Shown here one piece after another: positions 8,409 through 16,800 of a stretch of DNA of 64,000 nt. The DNA comes from Clostridiales bacterium. Lineage in GTDB: Bacteria > Bacillota > Desulfotomaculia > Desulfotomaculales > VENG01. Under the pieces are notes generated by a model. The model was not told the origin of the DNA and searched no databases. It saw only the letters and a list, made by a program, of their open reading frames with translations. Made by a program: the position numbers and the translations under genes. The stretch lies in the NCBI GenBank assembly GCA_016278505.1, contig JADQBQ010000036.1, forward strand, positions 19,346-83,345, written 5' to 3'. The first letter of the stretch is position 1. Each line of letters begins with the position of its first letter.

Positions 8409-10712
8409 TTAAATCAAGTGTATTGGCAAGTCATCTTTCCACGCCCATTTTCCCTTTCTGTGCCAGCCAGTGGCCACGTTAAGCACCCTGCCCTCAAGTA
8501 CCGGTGCTAGCCCCACTAAAACCAGAACTGACTGGGACCGGCTAAGGGCAACATAATACTGGCGTAACAGATCATCAAAGGCCCTGTCTAGTGCGGGTCT
8601 TGATATTGCCTGGGAGATAGGGCTGAAAGGCCTGGTTTCATCCTCCATATTCTGTGTCGGCCCTGCCTCCTTAGGGAAGCGCTTAAAGGCTTGGGTATGG
8701 TGATTACTCTTAAAGTCCGACCCCACATCCACAATAGTTAAGGGAAATTCTAGCCCCTTGCTTTGGTGTATGGAGAGGATACTTAGCCTGTCACGCGGGA
8801 AACTTTCAATAAGTTCCTCGTCAATGTCTACTGCCCCTGTGGCCAGGGGCACAAAAATCTGCCACATTGCCTCATATACACTTTGGCTGTCGTAATTACG
8901 TACAAGCCTTGACTCATAGCTCGAAAACCGCGCCGCCTGAACTATGGTTCTGCTGATGACCTCTAGGTACACCTGCCCCTCGGGGTCATCCTGCAGAATG
9001 GGAACCCAGGTTAATAAATGATAGCAAAGCTCTAAAAGCGGCACGTCTTTGGGCCATTTTCTACTTATCCCCTGGGGTGAACGGCCCCCCCAGGCATTAA
9101 CAAAATCAGGCAGATTATTTTTTCTGTGCGGGGCCGGGTTAGTTTCGATGTACCGGCGGGCGATGCCCCTCCAGCTTTTAAAGGTTTCCCTAACACCCTT
9201 ATTAAGCTTTGACTTAGGCCCGTTTTGGATCTTTTCGCCGGGATCCAGGCACTCCAGCATTAGCCCGCAGAGCAGCTGCACCTCTTCAATTTGGGACAGA
9301 TTTTGCCCCCGGGGGTTAAATACCTTCATTGGAGACAACTTTTCCCTGAGCATTAGAGGCAGACGCTCTTTTCCCCCAGAGCTGTATTCCTGAGGGCTTC
9401 CCATTAATAGCGAGCAGTCACCAACTGCACCGCCCCTGGGGTGCCTTTTTATTCGTTGCTTTTTCCTTCCTATTTTATAGGTAAGGCCGCCGCCCATAAA
9501 AATATCCTTAACCAGCCGTGATAAGTCCTCGGCTAAAGTCTCTATGTCGTCCCTAAATAAGCCCAGAACGGGGTGCCCCTCCTCCGCACTTGGCCCCCAG
9601 GTTACCTCCGGCTTATCCTTAACCCGGGCCGGCTGAAAGTCAGGGTCGGCAGATGCAAAGGCATTATAAAACTTTATAATTGACTGGGTAGAGCGATAGT
9701 TGGTTAGCAGGTATTCAGGCTTAGGCTTACGCCTTAGCCTAAGTTCTTTCTTTACGCGCACGGGGAAGTCCGTAAACAGGTCCACTGTGGCGCCGCGAAA
9801 GCGGTAAAGTGACTGATCATCATCACCTACAACTGTGATAGCGCCTGATGCCCTGCGGGCCAGCTCGAAATAAATCATTTCCTGCAGCAAATTGGTATCC
9901 TGGTACTCGTCCACAAGCACGGCCCGCAGCCCTTGGCAGAAGGTTTCCAGCTGCCCGCCGGCCAGGCGCTCATAGAATTCCTCCTCCAGCATGGCAAAAT
10001 CCATCACACCCTCACGGGCCAGTGCGCCCAGATATCCATTTACTACATCAGCCAGGTGTCTGCGGCCAGGGTGCGCGGGCGCCTGTGTGGTAAATTTATC
10101 TACATCAACACAGTCGTGCAAAAAGCGGTCGCTGAAATCCTTAGCTTTACTAACCATGTCTCCTATCGATGGATACCAGCTGGAGTTGCCCACTTTCTTA
10201 AGGTACTCCCTTAAGTCTTGATTTTGGTATCGCCCGCTTTCAAATAAGCCTTCCCTGAGCAGCAGAGACTTGGCTACAAATTGATCAAGAACTACCGGCG
10301 GCTCTACACCAGGCGCCCGGAAATCCTGCATAATGGTTTGAGAAATACTGTCTAGGGTGCCAGTGACAAGGCGGTTTATATATAACTTTTTTAAAAAATT
10401 TTTTTGCTGGGCACTAAGCTTTCGCCCCCCAAGCTCAGTGCGCAAACTGTCTCCCCAAGTTAGGATACGGGACCGCAGCTCCTCTGCTGCCCTCCGGGTA
10501 AAAGTTGTGGCCACTATGGACTCCGGGCCCAGGCCGTCAACAAAAATAAGCTTTAAAACTCTGCCGGCTAAAACAGTTGTTTTGCCGCTGCCAGGCCCCG
10601 CAACTACAAATAGGGGCTCAGACAGCGGGGCCATAACAGAGCGGCGCTGATTATTATCTAACTTTCTTATTTTTTGCTTAAACACCTTAAGAAATAACTC
10701 TTTGCTAAACAA
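8409..10712 (-). CDS. UvrD/PcrA-like superfamily 1 helicase
   Basis: Complete SF1 helicase: Walker A GPGSGKT (about 46-52 from the upstream TTG), motif Ia TTFTRRAA, Walker B DEYQDT (about 275-280), GDDDQSLYRFRGA, NYRST, late motifs HQSKGLEF and YVALSRSQ. The first in-frame TTG is at 10733 with no spaced ribosome site; TTG at 10712 has GGGGGG nine bases upstream and is chosen. It lies 2-24 bp after the TPR-DUF2325 gene and just before the PD-(D/E)XK nuclease. In the described Dpd systems the helicases are SNF2 or DEAD types, so a UvrD type here is unusual. Confidence 0.85.
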   Translation of the reverse strand: MFSKELFLKVFKQKIRKLDNNQRRSVMAPLSEPLFVVAGPGSGKTTVLAGRVLKLIFVDGLGPESIVATTFTRRAAEELRSRILTWGDSLRTELGGRKLSAQQKNFLKKLYINRLVTGTLDSISQTIMQDFRAPGVEPPVVLDQFVAKSLLLREGLFESGRYQNQDLREYLKKVGNSSWYPSIGDMVSKAKDFSDRFLHDCVDVDKFTTQAPAHPGRRHLADVVNGYLGALAREGVMDFAMLEEEFYERLAGGQLETFCQGLRAVLVDEYQDTNLLQEMIYFELARRASGAITVVGDDDQSLYRFRGATVDLFTDFPVRVKKELRLRRKPKPEYLLTNYRSTQSIIKFYNAFASADPDFQPARVKDKPEVTWGPSAEEGHPVLGLFRDDIETLAEDLSRLVKDIFMGGGLTYKIGRKKQRIKRHPRGGAVGDCSLLMGSPQEYSSGGKERLPLMLREKLSPMKVFNPRGQNLSQIEEVQLLCGLMLECLDPGEKIQNGPKSKLNKGVRETFKSWRGIARRYIETNPAPHRKNNLPDFVNAWGGRSPQGISRKWPKDVPLLELCYHLLTWVPILQDDPEGQVYLEVISRTIVQAARFSSYESRLVRNYDSQSVYEAMWQIFVPLATGAVDIDEELIESFPRDRLSILSIHQSKGLEFPLTIVDVGSDFKSNHHTQAFKRFPKEAGPTQNMEDETRPFSPISQAISRPALDRAFDDLLRQYYVALSRSQSVLVLVGLAPVLEGRVLNVATGWHRKGKWAWKDDLPIHLI

Positions 10713-10735
10713 GAAAGGTGTCCCCCCAATCAAAG

Positions 10736-13246
10736 CTAGCCGATATTTTCTAGCTCCTCCCCGGCCTTAGCCCGCTGCCGGCAGTAGGTAATCACAGCGG
10801 CAATAATGCTGGAAAAGCCCTTGCCCATGACCTGGATCTGCCGCGGGGCGCCCACAGACTTGCGGGCGCTTTCCAGTGTATAAGTATTTGAGTGCTTAAG
10901 GCAGCGGGGCACCTGCACAATGATGGTTGCCCCCTTGATTCGCTCCTTAACCTGCTTGAGGCCTAAGTTCTGCTCCCAGTGGGGAGGAACTTCCGCATAT
11001 GTCCCCAGGGAGTAGCTATTCTCAAGGATAGACCGGGCCCTGTCACGCACGGCTGCATAGCCGCCAACAATTACCAGCTTATCTTCACTGAGAGTAAGGC
11101 CCTCCAGCGGGTCTGAAAGATCTTCCATTTGGGCCGAAACAAATTCCCGGTTCTCCTCCAGGCGCTTCTTGAGCCGGTAATATTCGTCCTTAAACATGGA
11201 AAAGGCGTCCTCGGAAATAAAGAATAGCCTTTCACCTATGCTGCGCAGCAATTTGCTGTCCGGGGTGGGCTGCCCTAGCTCCTGCATGGCCAGGTCCAAA
11301 TATTCACTAGCCACTTGCTCCCTTCGCTGGCCATCTTCAGTTATCCCCAGCGAGTCTAATACTTCAAGCAGCTGATACTTTTCTTCCAGATTATCCTTAG
11401 CCTGGTGATAAAGAGATAAGGCACGTTCGAATTGATCTTGTTCCATACATATTTCTATTAGGTCGCAGATTGCCTGGGTGGCTGCCTGATCGCCCAGCTC
11501 TAATAAGGCCTCTGCCCTCTGGTCAAAAAGCTCAGCCTGTGCAACTGCATCCTCTAGGGTTTCCAACTTTGCTATAAGCTCTTCACACAGAGAGGCTTTT
11601 TCTCTAGGATCGTCTTCCAGCAGTAGCAGGTTTTGTCGTGCGTCTATATCATTCCACTTTTCCCTTACAATCCCGAGGTAATATCCCTTGGCCCGGGATG
11701 GATCCTGGTCGATAAGTAGACTGCCAAGTGCGCGCCGTGTATCTGTGGTCACAAAGCCCCCGCTTTCTGCCTCCTCCAGGCAAGTTATGGCCTCTTCCTC
11801 CCGGCCGCCCTTTTCTGCCAGGGCCATACCCCGCAGGGCCAGCACCTCACTGTGCCAGGCATGGATTAGATATTCCTCGGAAATGTTAAGCACATCATCT
11901 ATCTTTCCCTGGCTAAAGCGGTGCTTAGCTAATATTCTTAAGCCATCCTGGCCCTCTATTTCCCTCACGCACTTAAGGCCCTGGATTTGCAGCTCCTCTA
12001 AGATTTCTGCGGCACTCTTGCTGTCCCGGATATCCTCCCAGAAGGTCTTGGCCAACAGGCATCTGGCCCGGCATAGCAGAGAATCGCCTGCATGCCCGCT
12101 GTTTATGTAGTCTTTTATAATTGCCACAGCCTCGTAGGGCCTTTCACTGTGCACAGAGTCCCAGCGGCGCCTAACTTCTTCCCAGCTGCCTACCTCCTCT
12201 GTGCCTCCTCTTTCCTCATCTACATCATCCATATTTTCCAGGCCCAGTACATGAATAATACGCCCGGCCTCATTGGGAAGGCTCTGGATCAAATCGAAAA
12301 GCCCCCGCCTGACCTGTAATACCGGGCCTTGTTCCCCTACATTGTTGAGGCAGCCGCCCGCTACTTTCTCCAGCTCTTCAAGGTAATCTTCCCTATCCAG
12401 CTCATCCATCTCCGCCCAGCAAATGCGTAAATAACTAGTTAAAAACTGAATGGACCTCTCTGGCTGCTCCAGCCGATTATAGGACCGTGCCAGCAATATC
12501 TGCAGGCGGCGAAACTGGTATTCTTCATCATCGTCCCGATCAGTTAGCTTTTCTAAGCTATCCAGGGCAAAGTGGGCCGGCCCCAGAACGTCTTTAAATT
12601 CCCTGGCCCTGTAGGCTGACTCTGCCTTCCAGGCAGAATATATCGGATTCTCTGTTAATTTGGGGGCCAGGTTTAAGTTTTCGTCAACCTCGGGCCACTT
12701 ATCCATTGCAGCATAAAGCTGAACCCTCCAGCGGGCCACCTCCCTGGGATCACCACCATCAGCTACATATTTATCAATAAGGTCTTCGGCCTCAAAGTGC
12801 TCGCCCAGGCGCAGGTGCTGGTAAACGGCACAAACATCCAGCACGGGCTCTTCCTGCTCTTGGGAGATTTGGCTGAAGTATTCTTCCAGCCACCGCTGCA
12901 GGCCCTCTTCCCAGGTGTCGATATCTATTTCAAAATTATTTGGCCGCCCGGCCGGCACAGCTGCCCCGGGGTTCTGGCCATCACCTGAAATACCAGACAC
13001 CACCCCTGCCCTGGCAAGGGCATTTTTACAGTCACCCTCTAAGTTATTCTCATCTCGCCCCTGGGTAAAGGTAACATAGCACATCCAATCATAATTACTG
13101 TCAAAGCTGGAAAGTGCTTTACTCAAAAACCAGCCGAGCCCCTTTAGGAAACTTCTTACTTCATCAAATTGGGCCTCGCTGGCTTTAACAAAAAACTTTC
13201 TCTTATTGGGCTCAGCGGCACCCGATTCTTTAATCAAATAAGACAC
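10736..13246 (-). CDS. TPR-repeat protein with C-terminal DUF2325 domain (836 aa)
   Basis: Mostly acidic helical repeats (about residues 140-690) of TPR type. The last 100 residues read as DUF2325: KLVIVGGYAAVRDRAR, then a HWEQN segment, GATIIVQVPRCLKHSNT, and a final basic helix. DUF2325 is a small Rossmann-like domain found in conflict loci. The GTG start at 13246 has GGGGG upstream and follows the PLD stop by 3 bp, and the helicase begins within 25 bp of its own stop. Co-translation with helicase and nuclease suggests a scaffold or sensor role; this is inference. I do not recognise it as a named Dpd protein. Confidence 0.65.
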   Translation of the reverse strand: MSYLIKESGAAEPNKRKFFVKASEAQFDEVRSFLKGLGWFLSKALSSFDSNYDWMCYVTFTQGRDENNLEGDCKNALARAGVVSGISGDGQNPGAAVPAGRPNNFEIDIDTWEEGLQRWLEEYFSQISQEQEEPVLDVCAVYQHLRLGEHFEAEDLIDKYVADGGDPREVARWRVQLYAAMDKWPEVDENLNLAPKLTENPIYSAWKAESAYRAREFKDVLGPAHFALDSLEKLTDRDDDEEYQFRRLQILLARSYNRLEQPERSIQFLTSYLRICWAEMDELDREDYLEELEKVAGGCLNNVGEQGPVLQVRRGLFDLIQSLPNEAGRIIHVLGLENMDDVDEERGGTEEVGSWEEVRRRWDSVHSERPYEAVAIIKDYINSGHAGDSLLCRARCLLAKTFWEDIRDSKSAAEILEELQIQGLKCVREIEGQDGLRILAKHRFSQGKIDDVLNISEEYLIHAWHSEVLALRGMALAEKGGREEEAITCLEEAESGGFVTTDTRRALGSLLIDQDPSRAKGYYLGIVREKWNDIDARQNLLLLEDDPREKASLCEELIAKLETLEDAVAQAELFDQRAEALLELGDQAATQAICDLIEICMEQDQFERALSLYHQAKDNLEEKYQLLEVLDSLGITEDGQRREQVASEYLDLAMQELGQPTPDSKLLRSIGERLFFISEDAFSMFKDEYYRLKKRLEENREFVSAQMEDLSDPLEGLTLSEDKLVIVGGYAAVRDRARSILENSYSLGTYAEVPPHWEQNLGLKQVKERIKGATIIVQVPRCLKHSNTYTLESARKSVGAPRQIQVMGKGFSSIIAAVITYCRQRAKAGEELENIG

Positions 13247-13249
13247 GGC

Positions 13250-13810
13250 CTACACCCCCATTCCCGGAAAGGCCACTTTATTTTTGTTACTTTCCCAAAT
13301 GGAATGGGCATGCTGGGCCAGCTCCTCCACCTTTTCCTGCTCAGAAAAGTAAACGGCAAACTCTTTATAGTTAAAAACACCGTTATGGGTTATGTTTGGA
13401 GAGCCCACCATTGCCCCTGCGCGGCCGGCGTAAATCTTAGCATGCAGGTCACTGAAAAGGCTAACTTGTAATAAGTTATTATGATCGGACCTTTCCAGCT
13501 GCTCCAAAAAGTCTAAAGTTCCAGTCTCTGACGCCTCCCCGGTGCCGGCACAGAGGGAGGCCACCTTTACTTTGCCACCCATCTCCAGCATTTTTCGCAT
13601 CAAATCTAGCAAAGAAACCTGGCCGCCCGAAAATAAGTTGGAAAAAATGTTTCGCCCGCCCATATCAAAGGAAACATCACTAATCCAAGGGCTGATAAGG
13701 TAAAAGGTGTATTCACCGCCGCCCCGGCAGGCTAACAGCTCGTTAATAAAAAAATTAGCAACTGCCTGATTAAAATTGATGTCTACTGCACTATTTAAAA
13801 ATCTCAGCAC
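13250..13810 (-). CDS. dpdK: Phospholipase D-like nuclease, DpdK-like
   Basis: Short PLD-family protein (about 186 aa) with one HKD-type motif: His125, Lys127 and the GSPN segment with Ser139. PLD nucleases with a single motif act as dimers. It overlaps the end of the giant helicase gene by about 20 bp, as expected for the DpdJ-DpdK pair of Dpd restriction modules; DISARM also pairs a PLD protein (DrmC) with a helicase. The start is GTG at 13810, five bases after AAGGGG; GTG at 13816 is the alternative. Likely one of the restriction effectors. Confidence 0.65.
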   Translation of the reverse strand: MLRFLNSAVDINFNQAVANFFINELLACRGGGEYTFYLISPWISDVSFDMGGRNIFSNLFSGGQVSLLDLMRKMLEMGGKVKVASLCAGTGEASETGTLDFLEQLERSDHNNLLQVSLFSDLHAKIYAGRAGAMVGSPNITHNGVFNYKEFAVYFSEQEKVEELAQHAHSIWESNKNKVAFPGMGV

Positions 13811-16800
13811 GATCACCCCTTATACCTAAGGCCCGCTCATAAATCAGTCCCTCTGGACCGGAAAGATAAAGTTCTATCTCTTCATCACCCAAAATTTCTA
13901 CCTCAAAGGTTTCTCCGGTAGGGAGCGTAACCCCGCTGTCCAGCAAATGTGATATCGCCCGGTCTACGATTCCATGCTGGGCCAGGCTGTACCGCAGTAA
14001 TACTTCCTGGTTCATCCGCTGGGTAAACGCCCTTTGAATTTTACGGGCCAATTTTGTATTGGAATCTTCAGCATCAACTTCAACGACACTGCCGCTCTCA
14101 GTAGTGCGCCAGTAATCAAGCATTTCCCTCAGCAGCCTGCGGCTAAGCATAAGCTGCGACAGCCCAGGGGACTCAAGCTCACAGGGCCCGGCCAGGCAGG
14201 TGGGGCAGATGTCAGGGCAAGTATTTAAAACTCTCTGACGTATTGCCCTTTTTATCCTGTCAGATACCATTAAACCTTCTAAAATTGCTTTATAGTTCTG
14301 GTCAGTGCGCTGTCCGGCAGGGCCCAGAAGCTCATAGTACACATAGGCCAGCGAAAAGCCTTCTACGGTGTCAAATGCCCCCTGAGAAAAGTCCTTTACG
14401 TTTTCCCTATTTAGGTGGTCCCGCGGTTGGCCCTCTAGGTGTTCATCAAATATTTCCTCTAATTCATCTATTCGTTCCTCTTCCTCCATATTAATTAGCC
14501 TTTCAATGTCCTTTTTACTTTTAATGTTGGCAAACAAGACCGTGTAAAATGGCTTTTTGCAATTAGTTTCAATTGTTGCCCAACGCGCCTCTGTATCATC
14601 CTTCTTTTGATTCTGGTAGCATTTTAGCAGTACCAGCCAGGGGCTGTGCCGGGGATCAGCTACCTCCCCTTGCTGTAAGCGCCCCTGAATCCGGGCGGCA
14701 AACAGCTCACCCACTTCGTGGGTAGTAAGCGCACGCCCCCAGCTCTCCTCTCTCTCTATCCTAAACAAATCCACCTCTCGGAACAGCCGCCAGTTTTCCA
14801 AGACCTGCCCGGAAAACTCTGATAGATCTAGCGAATTAGCAAATATGCGTCGCAGTGCCTTTAATCGCTGCCCAAGGGGACTTAGGCCTAGTTTCTCACG
14901 GAAATAGCCCTCAATCTCAAACTTTATTTTTCTCCGGCTTTTAATATCAGTGCTGTCGGCAAAGCTTTGAACAAGGTCACCTATATTTTTAAGGTGCTCC
15001 CCGGGAAGTGAGAGCAAAGTCCTTAAGAACTCTTCCTCATCCCCAAGCTGACAGTGCTGGATGGCCCGAATAACTTCCCGCCAAAATTCTCTCGGCCGCC
15101 CCTCAATTTTGCGCTGCACGGCCCTCATGCTGCCGGCCCCGTACATGCCGTACTCAAAAAGGTCGATCACCGGCTGAATGTCGCCAGGAAAATCAACAGA
15201 AAGCCTGGCCCAGGCCCCCATTTCGGAAAACGCCTCCACACCGGCAACAGACTGATAGGCATTCTTAAGTGCATGCTTGAGGGAGTGAATCAATATATCC
15301 CTTACCACCTCGTAGCCAGGCGTTTTTTGCGCCTGGCGCCAGGTATTTACCAGCTCGCTGCGCACCTGCTCATTTTCAAGCAGGTTTATGATTTCCTCCC
15401 CTTTATCCTTGGAGAAGCGGTAATAGCTATCCAGTACTTCTTTTAGGGTGCCCTGATACCTACCCTCTGCCAGGGCACTGCACCAGTCCTCCCCCTCATC
15501 CTTCTGGATCCCGATCCATGTTTGCAGTACTTCCAGCATATTTTTTATGGCAAAGAAATTGCCCCATTCATTTTCTTGGGCCAGGCGGTGGACTTTATAT
15601 AAAAAGAAATTATCTTTAAGCTGCCTCATTAGATGCTGGCTGGGCTGAAAGCGCCGGTGTAGCTGTGGGTCCAGCTCAAACCGCAGGCCGTCCGTAGACA
15701 TCTTATACCCCAGGCCCGCAAAATTTCTTTCTCTGTCCCTAAAGGCAATGCGGCGGGAAACCTGCTGGCCATCACACAGAAGGCCGGCCTCGGCACCCAG
15801 TGTGACTTTGGTTACCTCCATAAACCCGGATTTATCGTTGGCGGGAATTATGCGCGTAATGGCACCTGCCAGTGGCCCTAGCTTTTGCTGGTCGTCCCAA
15901 ACTACACTTTGCCTGGGCAGGCGCACCTGATACGTAATAATTGGATAGGTATTGGAGCGCTGCGATACTCTTAGCCGCTCACCAATCTTTTCAAACTCTC
16001 CCCGCTCCTTAAATTTATCCTGTAGCGGATCATAAACCCACCTGTTAATTCTTTTCCCGTCTTTGTTATAGAAGAAGGTACGCAATGATACCCCTTGGGG
16101 GCGTAAAACCGGCAATTCATCTTGTATACTGCGCCCCATAAGCAGACTTTGCCACTTGAGGGGCACCTCGGCCCTCTCCAAGGTGCCCTCCTTACTTCCT
16201 ATTTGCCAGTAGTTTTCCATTGGCAGTGTATAGCATGTAGGCAGGTGCCTCTCCAATAATTCAGGGGGAACCCACATGGCCTGCTCCCACCTGTAGGTTA
16301 CCTTGCCCACCATGGTCTCCTGCAGCCCTATATCTATTCTTTCCTTTACACTGCTGCCGCCCCACTTTATTTCTATCTCCGGGAGGTTAATGTCGTTAAA
16401 CAAGGCTGAGGGCAGGTAGTGATTCATTATAACCTTGACGTCACCCTGGCCTTTTTTAGATAAATAGCGAACCAGTCTGGGCAAGGCATGGCTAAGGACG
16501 CCCCTCGGGCCTGAGACAACTCTTCCTAAGTCTTCTTTCCCACGTGCCCCGGCAAGGCACAGTGCCCAGGACAAATAATTGGTTAAGGCATTCTTTTGAC
16601 CCGGCGCGGCTGTTAACTTTATACAGTTTTTATACCATACATTGTTGGCCAGGGGAAAGAAGGCCCGCGTTATTCCCCGCAAGGCCATCTCATAGGCCAG
16701 CCAGTCAAATACAGCATATAGACCGTGAATACGCTGCACCAGTAAATTGTTTGGATTAAGGGGCAGGCGCATAAAATTAGGGTCACTGAGTAGGTGATCA

